NCBI GenBank assembly: GCA_036874045.1
Contig: JAZBRI010000010.1
Span: forward strand, 2,500,001 to 2,564,000
Direction: 5' to 3'
From: Cymodocea nodosa
Lineage: Eukaryota; Streptophyta; Magnoliopsida; Alismatales; Cymodoceaceae
Length of the DNA: 64,000 nt
In this document: in pieces, positions 12,341 through 23,301 of the stretch
Numbering within the stretch: the stretch's first letter is position 1
Layout of the letters: each line of letters starts with the position of its first letter
Made by a program: the position numbers and the translations under genes
The notes under the pieces: generated by a model
The model's input: only the letters and a program-made list of their open reading frames with translations
What the model was told of the DNA's origin: nothing
Database searches by the model: none

Positions 12341-15333
12341 AGGAGTGTTATTAGTCACATCTTTTGTCAATTTATTTTTTGTGTTTGGTGTCTTTTGTTG
12401 GCATACTTAAGGTCTTAATTAATGAAGTGCTTATTTAAGGTTTATTAGTTGAACCTTAGAGGTAACACTAATAGGATAATACCTTTGAACCTAAAGGTAA
12501 GAACTTAAGAGTAAATTCAATTTTCATTCATATGTTTATTCTATATAGGTATTGCACAACCACGAGGCCTTAACTAAAAAAGAACATAACTAGCTTATTC
12601 CTTTCTGAAGTGAAGCTTAAGTAATAGTCTAAAGTGCTATCCAATGGGTTGTCTCTTGAGAAGGGTAGTAAAAAGGGAATAAGGTGATTGCCCGTTCTTA
12701 CAAAGGACACTTAGTAGCCAAGTATGGAAGCTAAGCAACCTCTTAATATTCGTGTAGAATTGTGTTTCTAAATAGGAGGTAATCCTAAGGGTAGATGTAG
12801 GAAGAGAGTTAAAAAAGAAGAAAAAAAGAAGCAAGTTATAAAAGAAAAAAAAAAGAGAAAAACAAAAAAAGGCAAAAGAGAAAAAAAGAAAAGAAGAAGA
12901 AAACAAAAGAAAAAAAGAGAGGAATAAAATAAAAGAGACAATCTACTAGAGGATAGACTTTTGAAGATTATGTAAGTAACATGGATGGAGTGAGTAGGTT
13001 ATTATGTGAATTTTTAGTTTTGGCCATTTCACTTACACCTATATATGTATGTACTTATTTTCTTAGGATGAAATGAGAATGAGCAATTAAGTTTAAACCT
13101 AAAAGGATAAGGGTGTTGGAATAAAGGTGAAGCCAAAAAGGTTAAATTAGAAACTTTGTAAGTAACTTCATGCATGTTTAAGTAATCTTGGGTATGTCAA
13201 CTTTTGTCCTTGTTATGTGTATGTTTGTGATTTGTGATGTTTTGTTTGTTTTCTTTTGTTTTAGTTTGCATTTTTGTTTTTGAGTTTTTGGATTTTGTGG
13301 GTTATCCGTTGAAAACCCTTCGGAGACAACGCTCCGCCGCTAGGGTGACCTAGGGATTTAACGGCTTGTTGTATAAGCTAAATGCAACCGTGATTCCTAC
13401 AAAAGTGAGTTAGGATTTCTATTTTTAATGTCATTGTGTTTTGAATAAAGTCATTCATTCATTTAGCATTTGTATGTTTTGTTCATTTTAGCTTAGATTT
13501 TGCTAAGGGACTAGCAAAGTTTAGGTATGGGGGAATTTGTATAGATGATATTTGTACACATTTTTATATGATAATTCATGCATTTTATGTCTTGAAACTC
13601 AAGTTATATGCACTTATACAAGAAAATACATGCTAATCACATTTTTATGACATTGCATGAATATGTGCACAAATGCACCCCTTTAATGCAATTTTCATGA
13701 AACATACTAAATGTTCATATGCTTGAATGTATGATTTAATAATTCTTAGGCCAAGAAAGAGATTTTAAAGGTCATCAAGGTATTGAAATAATTTGATATG
13801 GCCACATATATTTTATATACTATGGTTATAAACTTGTGGACATTAAATGCAATAATGTGACATTGGTTATGAATAATTTTAAATACATGTTACTAATTGA
13901 TTCATTCATGGATGAACTTACATTTCACATTTGTAAACATGTTAAAATGAATGTTACATACCTTAGAAATAAATATATTTCAAGTTCATAACTAGAGTTA
14001 TTTTTGGCATGTATTACTAACATTACATGCATGACTTAAATGGATTTGATTATAGGTGAATGAGGGCCCTTAGATCAAGCCTTGGGATCATCAATCCTTG
14101 ATGATCAAAAATCTCTATAAATAGTCCTTGTATCCCACAAGTTTTCTCCCCTCTCCAACTCCAAAATTCGGAATCCCCCTTGGTGCTCCAAGCAAGGAGG
14201 TGAAGGAGCTCTACTCATGGTGATTTCTCTTCCAAACGGCTCTTGGAGGTAGGTCTCTCCCTTCCCTTGTTCTCTCCACTTCCTTCTCCGGCGTTCTTCA
14301 CCATTAGGGAGGTTGAATTGCTGCTACAATTACTCCTTGAGGAGTTGAATTTGTGGAGGAGAGAAGCCTTTGAGAAGACAAGTTGAGGTGTAGTGAAGTA
14401 TCTTCAAGAGTGCACTCCATTGTTCTACACGTTGCTGCACTCCTTTCAGTGTTGGACCTCCAATCCGTGGAAGGAACAAGGTGCATTAGGCGTGGAGAAT
14501 TGGTGGAGAAGGTAGACATCTTTGGTGGCTGAAGCAAGGAGGTGACATCCCTTGTGGCAAGATCATTGGAGATGTGAGCTTAAGGTGAGGAGATGAACTA
14601 TGAGTTGAGATGGAGTTGAGCTTAAGGTGAGCTTAAGGTGACGTCCCTTATGGAGAATAGTTTTGATGTTGTATGTTTGTTAATTGTTGTTGTTTGTGTT
14701 GTCCACGTATTTCCCCTTATTGTAGTGTTGAATTCTTGTGTTAGTTTCGATGAATTTCAATTCTAAGTTTAGTTTGAGTTTTTGCCTCTTATGTGTTTGA
14801 TTTTATGTGTCCTTGTGTGAATTCTTCTCAAATGTTTGTTCCTCTAACTCTAACATAGTTTAGACGTTTTTTACTTAACTCTATCCTCCTGATTTACTTG
14901 GTTTTGATTGTATATAGCTTGTACTTATTAGATTAGAGCATACATGGATGTAGATGTATGGTTATAAGTCCATGTATGCTAGTTTTATAGTAGAATTAAT
15001 AGTTTGATGTAGTGTAATTTTATTTTCTACGTTTGTAGTGTAATAATTATTATGTGATGCTTTCTCTTAAGTGATGGATAGAGAGGGACATGAATGAGGT
15101 TTCTCATTACTGATTCAACTCTATATGAAGTCATTTCTAACATACACATGATTGTTAAGGCAAACATGTAATGAGAATGCATTTACACAAGGCATATCTA
15201 TAAACTCTAGTGAATTTTATGTTTAATTGCTGATCCCTGTGGACTCGACCCGTTCTTGCATGCTTTCTAAAATTGACTCCATGCGCTTGCGGTTATAAAT
15301 ATTAAAACTCGATTGTGTGTTAATTTCATAACA
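12340..15333 (+). mobile_element. Gypsy element F2: 3' internal part and 3' LTR
   Basis: On the plus strand a non-coding internal stretch (12340-13537) ends in GACTAGCAAAGTTTAGG and the tract TATGGGGGAATT, a Tat/Athila-type polypurine tract. The LTR follows from TGTATAG at 13538 to ATAACA at 15333 (1796 bp). Near its end is TGATCCCTGTGGACTCGACC with GCGCTTGCGGTTATAAA, the same primer-proximal signature seen inverted in F1. A purine-rich A/G tract fills about 12800-12940. The LTR middle (14100-14640) is GC-richer and carries GAGCTTAAGGTGAG repeats. No protein domain of this element is present. Confidence 0.7.
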
Positions 15334-15790
15334 TGTAAACCCCGAATACTAGTTGAAATTGAACATAAAGCTTATTGGGCATTAAATACTCTGAACACTA
15401 ATTTAAATCAAGATATTGAAAACAAGAAAATGCAATTGATTGAATTAGAAGAATTTAGGAATGAAGCTTATTTGAAAACTATAAAAGAAAAAGAGAAAAT
15501 GAAGTTCTGGCATGATAAGAAAATTATTCAAAAACTTTTGAAATAGGACAAGAAGTATATCTTTACATGACTAGACTTCATAATCATCTAGGAAAATTAA
15601 GATCTAGATAGGCAGGACCTTACATAATTCAAAATATTTATTCCTATGGAGCTATTGAAATTGAAAATCCTAAGAATCAGAATATATTTAAAGTAAATGG
15701 ACAAAGACTTAAGCTTATTCTGAAAATTCCAAAAGGTTCTTTTGGAATTATAGAAGAAGTAAAAGTAGAGGATTACTTGAGCTTTACTTA
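15334..15790 (+). pseudogene. Gypsy (Athila/Tat) integrase C-terminal fragment
   Basis: The plus strand encodes VEIEHKAYWALNTLN, then a KMQLIELEEFRNEAYLKT stretch, KEKMKFWHDKKI and, farther on, GPYIIQNIYSYGAIEIENP. This is the end of a Gypsy integrase of the Athila/Tat type (families carry EHKAYWAIK..LDELRNDAY..KRWHDKHI..GPF). It is only a broken fragment. The F2 LTR lies directly to its left, and 74 bp of unassigned sequence separate it from the next LTR scrap. Confidence 0.8.
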
Positions 15791-15863
15791 GTAAGAAGCA
15801 GATATATGTACTAAAAAAAAACTTATTTTAAATATAATCATAGTTCAATTGAAACAAATTATC

Positions 15864-16042
15864 TGTAGGATCATCTGTATCACAAGAGAGGGGGTGAATT
15901 GTGTCTTTAGTAATTAAAATACTAGCGGATAAAACAAGAGCACAAAACACTCGTAAACGAAATTCTATTCTTTATAATATTTAAAGACAGAATTTACAAT
16001 ATCTTTTCAGCTCAATTCTCTTTTTGAAAGTTTTGATACAGT
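15864..16042 (-). repeat. C-type Sirevirus LTR fragment
   Basis: It starts TGTAGGATCATCTGTATCAC and aligns closely with 42363-42545. It stops where the Tork element B begins, so B appears to have inserted into this LTR. The other part of the LTR is not found on B's right side. No primer site lies next to its TGTAGG end, which suggests it was already a solo LTR. Confidence 0.7.
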
Positions 16043-17000
16043 TGTTAGGGCAAGTATTACAGGTGTGGAGTATGCCACAAGTAGTCCAGGTTCAATCGGA
16101 AGCTTATTAACAATAAGTATCCGGTAGTTATACATTTTCGGTAGGTTGCAAACCTAAGTATCCGGAAATAAAAGTTCAATCGGAAGCTTTGAGTTAACTA
16201 TCCGAAAGTCAGAAGATTTTGGAGAGTTACTGGTTGTAACTATTCGAAATGACTTAAAAGACACTTAAGTGGATCTTCGGATAGTTAAGAAGCCAAGTAT
16301 TCGAAAAGTAGTGACTTAAGTGGATCTTTGGATAGTTAGGCAATAACTATTTGAAGTTCATAAGTTTTTCGGAGGGTTATCGACATAACCTTCTGAAATG
16401 CCTAAAAGGACACTTAAGTGAGTTTTCAGATAGTTAAGATGTAACTATCTGAAAGACATGTAGTTTTCGAAGAGTTATCAACATAACCTTCCGAAAGGAC
16501 AGAGAGAGATAAGTAAGTGACTTTTGAGACAGTTAAGTCAGTAACTGTTTGAAATACCCAATCTCTCTGGACAGTTAACCTGGTACAGTACCGCCTGTTC
16601 AGAAAGAATATTCTTTTCGAATAGTTAAGTCTGTAACTATCTGAAATGTTGCAGATTTCGGAAAGTTAAGAAGATAAGGCTTCGAAATTAAGAGTCTCTT
16701 CTTCGAAGCATTGTTTCTCTATTGTAATGGCTTGTATAAAATTAAAGATTTATAAACCCTAAGTTGGGTAGTATATAAACCTTTATGATGTTGTAAAACA
16801 TTGCGGTTGATTGTGCCGAAGCTCATAAGGAACCCTCAACTCTCCGTGGATGTAGGCTATTGCTGAACCACGTAAATCCTGTTTCTTCTTTGTATTATTT
16901 CTTCTCTTACTCTTCACTCCTAGTATCGGCGAGTTTAGAGCTGAGTGTTTCAGTACTGTGTCATAGAAGGTTAACTAAATGATCCATTGAGATAACAACA
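16043..17000 (+). repeat. 5' LTR of Tork element B (958 bp)
   Basis: TGTTAGGG to AACAACA, followed after two bases by the primer site. It contains about ten inverted copies of AACTATCCGA / TCGGATAGTT, often as head-to-head pairs about 8 bp apart, together with CTTAAGTGGATCTTCGGATA repeats. Confidence 0.85.
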
Positions 17001-17037
17001 ACTAGTATTAGAGCCAAAGGTTCTTCAGTTTAATAGA

Positions 17038-18033
17038 ATGGCAGACGATAGAAAGCTCAGGATCAAGAAGTTTGATGGAAAAGATTTCAGATATTGGAGG
17101 TCTCAGATCGAAGACTGTTTGTATCAAAAGGATCTTCATCAACCGTTGTTCGGAAGAAAACCAGAGAAGATGGATCAGGAAGAGTGGGAGTTATTGGACA
17201 GAAATGCTTTAGGTCTCGTTAGGTTGTCATTGGCATGAAACGTTCATTCAAACGTCGCCAAGGAGAAAGCAACAATTGACTTGATGAAAGCTTTGTCTAA
17301 CATGTATGAGAAGCCTTCAGCCACCAATAAGGTATTTCTCATGCGTAGATTATTTAATCTGAAAATGCATAAATGTGGAAATGTAACTGACCACGTTAAC
17401 GAGCTAAATACTATTCTGAATCAACTGCACTCAGTAGATATAGTATTTGATGATGAAGTCAGGGCCTTGATTTTATTATCCTCATTACCAGAAAGTTGGT
17501 CTCTTGTCATGACTGGTGTAAGTAGTTCACTAGGTCATGAGAAGCTCAAGATGAGTGACATCTGAGATTTAATTTTGAGTGAGGACATTCGCAGGAAAAG
17601 TGAATTGTCAGCTTCAACTTCTACCCTTAGTGTTGAAACTAGAGGGAGAAGTAAATCAAAACAATTTAAATCCAAAGAAAGGTCAAAGTCCAGAGGTACC
17701 AGTAAAATGAGAGCAGATATCAAATGCTGGAACTGTAATCAATGGGGGCACTTCAAGTCACAGTGTAAGGCTCCCAAGAAAGACAGCAGAGGGAAGGAAT
17801 CAGAAGGAGCAGTTGCAAATGTTGTCTCCTACGATTCAGATGATGCCCTAGTATGTTGTGTTGATAGTTCAATTGACTCATGGGTACTAGACTCAGGAGC
17901 TTCTTTCCACACTACCTACAGGAAGGATTTGTTGCACAGTTATTGTGCAACTCCTGTGAAAAAGGTGTACCTAGTTAACAACATAAGTCTGGATGTGTTG
18001 GGAATTGGAGAGGTACACATTAAAACAAAGTAA
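17038..18033 (+). pseudogene. Gag and start of protease, Tork element B
   Basis: Begins MADDRKLRIKKFDGKDF, the usual Tork gag opening. A UBN2-type stretch follows (VFLMRRLFNLKMHKCGNVTD), then a basic S/K/R-rich segment and the zinc knuckle CWNCNQWGHFKSQC, which binds RNA in the family. The protease site WVLDSGASFHT lies near the end. It is a broken fossil. Confidence 0.85.
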
Positions 18034-20905
18034 GGGATATGGAAATTGCAAGAAGTCAGATATGTTCCAGATCTTGCAAAGCAATTAATTTCCATAAGTT
18101 CCCTAGATAATGATGGTTATTAGATTACCTTTGGTGCAGGCAAATGGAAGGTAACCAAAGGTGCAAGAATTATTACCTCAGGACAAAGGACAAGCACCTT
18201 ATATTTAACATCAGATCAAGATGACTCTATTGCAACAGTCAGTGATACTGAAGATACTAACTTATGGCATAAAAGATTGGGACACCTCAATGAAAATGGA
18301 ATGAAAGTTTTAGTGGCAGAAGGGAAAATCCCTAAGCTGAAGAATGTCAATTTAGGGATATGTGAGGACTACATTGAGGGAAAGCAGAAGAAAGTCAGCT
18401 TTGCCTAGAATCCTCTTGATCCTAAGTCACAGAAATTGGAGCTAGTTCACACGGATGTATGGGGGCCTGCTCCTATCAGTTCTTTAGGAGGTGCTATCTA
18501 TTATGTCACCTTCATTGATGACAGTACAAGGAAGGTATGAGTTTATTTTCTGAAACAGAAGTCTGAAGTTTTCCAAGTCTTCAAGAAATAGAAGGCAGAA
18601 GTGGAAAATCAGAGTAGAAGAAAAATTAAATCCATCATGTCAGATAATGGAGGAGAATATGATAGCCATGAATTTAAAGTTTATTGTGAGGAGCAAGGAA
18701 TTAGAAGGTAGAGGACTGTAGCTGGAACTCCACAACAAAATGGAGTTGCTAAAAGGATGAACAGGACCCTGAATGAACGGGCAAGATGCATGAGACTGCA
18801 TGCAGGTTTTCCCAAAATATTTTGGGCAGAAGCTGTTAATACAACTTCCTATCTAATAAATAGAGGACCATCTGTCCCAATGGAGCTTAAGAACCCTGAA
18901 GAGTTGTGGATAGGGAAAGAGGTCAACTATGCTCACTTGAAAGTCTTTAGATCCAAGTCATTTGTCCACTTGAATAGTGACAAAAGAGACAAGTTGGATT
19001 CAAAATTACAGATATGTTATTTCATTGGCTATGGTAGGGATTATTTTGGTTATAGATTCTGGGTAGAAGAAACCAAGAAAATAATCCGTGCAAAAGATGT
19101 CATATTCATTGAATCCAAGATGTTTAAGCACAGAGAAAGTGCAGAAGAACAGCAGTTAGAGCTTCAGTCTAGAAGTACTATTGAGATCAGTTTAGATAAT
19201 GATGTTGAACAACCTCAGAAGGAACTTGTAGAAGAAATTCAACTTCCAAAGGCTGAATATCAAGAACATCTAGATGATCAAGAAGATGAAGTTGTCACTA
19301 GACAACTTAGAAGGTCTGGAAGGGTTTCCAGACAACCAGAAAGGTATATACCATCTTTCAATTATCTGTTATTGACGGATGATGGTGAACCTAAAACATA
19401 TCAGGAAACAATCTGTGCAAGTGATGCACACAAATGGGAGTTAACAATGAAAGAAGAAATGAGATCCCTAGAGAAGAATAATACTTGGGAGCTAACTTCC
19501 TTGCTAGAAGGAAAGAAAATCCTAGGAAACAAGTGGGTGTTCAGGATAAAAGAACAACCAGATGGCAACAAGAAATATAAAGCCAGACTTGTCGTCAAAG
19601 GTTTTTAGCAAATTCAAGATATAGACTATACAGAAGTATTCTCTCCTGTTGTGAAGATGAATACTATTAGAATAGTCTTAAGCATTGTTGTTGCAAGAAA
19701 TTTGCTCTTGGAGCAAATGGATGTAAAGACAGCATTCCTACATGGTGACTTGCAGGAAGAACTTTACATGATGCAGCTAGAAGGATTTGCAGTTACTAGC
19801 AAGAAAAGAAAGACAATTTGTAGATTGTTGAAAAGTCTGTATGGTTGAAGTAAGCACCATGACAATGGTATAAGAGATTTGATACCTTTATCTATACCCT
19901 AGGCTTCAAAAGATGTGATACAATCTATTGCTGCTACATAAAACTACTAGATGATTGCTTCATTATTCTACTAATTTATGTAGATGATATATTAATTACT
20001 TGTTCTAGTATGGAACAGATTAAGCAATTGAAGAGACAACTGTCAAAAGAATTTGACATGAAGGATATGGGAGAAGCCAAGCAAATCTTGGGTATGAGAA
20101 TTATCCGAGATAGAGTGGCAGGCATTTTGAGATTAAATCAAAAGAAGTATCTAGAAAAGGTACTAAGGAGATTTAATATCTCAAATGAGAGGAAGACTGA
20201 ACTACCTCTTGGACCCCACTTCAAGTTGTCTAAAGATCAGTCAGCTAAGACTGAAGAAGAAAGGACAAGAATGTCCAGAATACCATATGCTTCAGTAATG
20301 GAAAGTTTAATGTATGCCATGATATGCACAAGACCTAATATATCTCATGCAGTGGGAGTGGTCAGTAGATATATGGCAGAACCAAGAGCTAAGCATTGGT
20401 CTGCAGTACTATGGATACTCAGATATCTTAGATATTCCCTAGATGTAGATCTGAATTTCAAGAAAGGACTAGTTGAATTGATTGGCTATTGTGATGCTGA
20501 TTTAGGAAGAGAGTTGGACAAAAGCAGAAGTACTTCAGGTTATGTTTTCTACATAGGAAGTACTACAATTAGCTGGAGATCCAAGTTGCAAAGTATTGTT
20601 GCACTCTCGACCATAGAAGTTGAATATGTTGCAGTAGCAGAGGCAGCTAAAGAAAGAATCTGGCTAGAGAATGTATTAGCCGAATTAGAGCACAAATAGA
20701 ACAAAAGCATTCTATTCTATGACAATCAAAGCGTAATTTATTTAGCTAAGAATCCGAAGTTCCATTCAAGGTCCAAGAATATGAGAATGAGATTTCATTT
20801 CATAAGGGAAGAGATAGAGCAGAACAGGTTAGATCTTCAGAAGATTGTTGGATTTGAAAATGCAATAGATATGCTAACCAAAGTTCTGAATCTACAAAAA
20901 TTAAG
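18034..20905 (+). pseudogene. Integrase, reverse transcriptase and RNase H of Tork element B
   Basis: Recognisable parts in order: GAG-pre-integrase LWHKRLGHLNENGMK; integrase core with DNGGEYDSHEF and GVAKRMNRTLNERARCMR; integrase end near RSGRVSRQPERY; RT with NTWELTSLLEGKKILGNKWV, MDVKTAFLHGDLQEELYM and LIYVDDILIT; RNase H with STSGYVFYIGSTTISW and EVEYVAVAEAAKE. All domains of an autonomous Copia pol are represented, in the normal order, but the frame is broken repeatedly. Confidence 0.88.
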
Positions 20906-21517
20906 GCTCTGTATGGCCTTAATTGGTCTCCTGAAAAACTGAAAAGTAGAAGGAGATGAAGAGTTGATGATTATTTGAGCAGTAGTTGCAATAATCTATA
21001 AGTTGAGTGTAGAGATTGATTTTTCTCTTGATCATTGTGATAAACTCTAAGTGGGAGATTGTTAGGGCAAGTATTACAGGTGTGGAGTATGCCACAAGTA
21101 GTCTAGGTTCAATCGAAAGCTTGTTAACAGTAAGTATCCGGTAGTTATACATTTTTGATAGGTTGCAGACCTAAGTATCTGGAAATAAAAGTTCAGTCGG
21201 AGGCTTTGAGTTAACTATCCGAAAGTTAGAAGATTTCGGAGAGTTACTGGTTGTAACTATCTGAAATGACTTAAATGACACTTAAGTGGATCTTCGGATA
21301 GTTAAGAAGCCAAGTATCCAGAAAGTAGTGACTTAAGTGGATCTTTGGATAGTTAGGCAGTAACTATCCAAAGTTCATAAGTTTTTCAAAGGGTTATCAG
21401 TAGAACCTTCCGAAATGCTTGAAAGGACACTTAAGTGAGTTTTGGGATAGTAAAGATGTAACTATCCAAAAGACATGCAGTTTTGAGAGAGTTATCAACA
21501 CAACCTTCCGAAAGACT

Positions 21518-23298
21518 AGTCTAGCTTTATTCCTTATAATTTGACCAGTTTCGTTAGTTTTGTTTCTAAAGATCCACTTTGTACCTATTATGGACAAATT
21601 TTCTGGTGGAGAAACTAATTCCCATACATCATTTCTGATGAATTGATTTAGTTCTTCTTGCATTGCCACTATCCAATTTTCATCAGATAATGCTTCTTGT
21701 ATATTCCTTGGTTCCACCATAGAAACAAACATACACATACTATTTAAATTTACTAAAGCTCTAGTTTTAACTCTCTCATTAATATTACCAATGACTTGAG
21801 TAATGGGATGTGATGAAGAATAATGCCAATTTCTCTGATTTTCCTCAATATTCTCATCAACATCTGAAAGTCCATCACTTTCATCATTAGTTTGATCATT
21901 CAAGTTCATATTTTTGATTTTCTCAGATAAATCATCAATCTCTCTATTGATCTCTAACTCATTTGGAAAATTGATCATATCATCATTATCATCTTTAGAT
22001 TGAGATTCTCTAAGAGAATTTTCATTGAAGCTTACATAGAGGGTTTCTTCAATAGTGCTAGAAGTCTTGTTATATACTCTATAGGCTTTACTTCTAGTAG
22101 AGTAACCTACAAAAATTCCTTCATCCGATTTGGCTTGAAATTTATCCCTTTTATCCTTAGTATTAAGAATAAAACACTTGCAGCCAAATGGTTTCATATA
22201 GGAAATTTTTGGAACCCTATTAAACATAATTTCAAAAGGAGTTTTATTAACATGAGGTCTTAAATGACTTCTGTTAATAACATAACAAGCTGTATTTACT
22301 GCTTCAGCCCAAAGATTTTGAGGTAACTTATGTTCATTCAACATAGTTCTGGCCATTTCTTAAAGTGATCTATTCTTTCTCTCAACAACACCATTTTGAC
22401 ACGGTGCTCTTGGAAAAGAAAATCTGTGATCAATGCCATGCTCATTACAATAGTTATCCATTTGATCATTATCAAATTCAGTTCCATGATCACTCCTAAG
22501 TTTTTGAATAGAGACACTTTGCTCATTTTGAACAAAATTGCAAAACATTTTAAATTTTTCAAAAACTTCTATCTTAGATGCTAGAAAATATACCCAAGTG
22601 TATCTAGAGAAGTCATCTACTAAAACAAATACATACCGTTTACCACCAAGACTCATGATTCTTGTTGGTCCAAATAGATCCATATGTATAAGTTCTAAGA
22701 CTCTCTTGCTTGAAATATCAGTTTTGGATTTAAAAGAGTTTTTGTGAAGTTTACCTAACTCACATGCATCACACATAAAGTTCTTTGAGTATTTAATCTT
22801 TGGTAAACCTCTCACTAAATGTTTTCTAGATAGTTTATGTAACAGTCTCATATTTATATGTCCAATCCTTCTATGCCATAGATATGCATCACTAGTTTCA
22901 GCTAGCAAACATGAATTTAAATCAACTGCACTAGAAGGTAAAGATAAAATACATACAGAACCTTTTCTTTTAGCAATAAACTTAATTTCATCTGTATTTT
23001 TATCAATTATTTTGCATACATTATCTTCAAACAGTACATAATATCCATTTTCAGTTAGTTTTATGACACTCAGCAAATTAAATCCTAGGTTTTCTACATA
23101 TAGTACATTCGAAATAACACAAGTAGGAGTTATTTGAACATTGTCCACACGTATGATTTTATCTTTACTTTTGTTTCCAAATGTTACACTTCCTTTCATG
23201 GTATTTGTAAAATTTTGTAATAGACTTTTTTGTCCGGTCATGTGACTTGACGCTCCACTGTCCAAGATCCATTTTGATGTTGTTTCCTCCTGCAACAC
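21518..23298 (-). pseudogene. Protease, integrase and start of RT, element A
   Basis: The minus strand opens with WILDSGASSHMTGQKSLL (aspartic protease site), then the GAG-pre-integrase LWHRRIGHINMRLLHKLSRK, integrase with LIHMDLFGPTRIMSLGGK and SFPRAPCQNGVVERKNRSL, then PFGCKCFILNTKDKRDKF and the start of RT (DVWELVSPPENLSIIGTKWI). It ends at the junction with element B. It is broken. Confidence 0.87.
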
Positions 23299-23301
23299 AA
23301 A

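Larger units (their letters stand above)
16043..21517 (+). mobile_element. Tork-type Copia element B
   Basis: 5' LTR 16043-17000 (TGTTAGGG...AACAACA), primer site TAGTATTAGAGCC at 17003-17015 (a variant of the initiator-Met tRNA site), gag from 17038, pol domains to about 20900, polypurine tract AAGTGGGAGAT at 21049-21059, and a partial 3' LTR 21060-21517. Domain order is UBN2-type gag, zinc knuckle CWNCNQWGHFKSQC, protease (WVLDSGASFH), integrase, RT, RNase H, that is, Copia order, and the gag start resembles the TNT1-94/Tork group. About 41 of 455 aligned LTR positions differ by my hand count, roughly 9 %, mostly transitions; that would suggest a few million years. It is broken, with about a dozen breaks. 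Confidence 0.9.

Noticed and set aside
12637-12906. 89-codon minus-strand ORF, phenylalanine-rich
   Set aside because: Reverse reading of an A/G-rich low-complexity tract.
14304-14537. 77-codon ORF in the F2 LTR
   Set aside because: Lies in the GC-rich LTR core, like the ones in F1; no recognisable protein.
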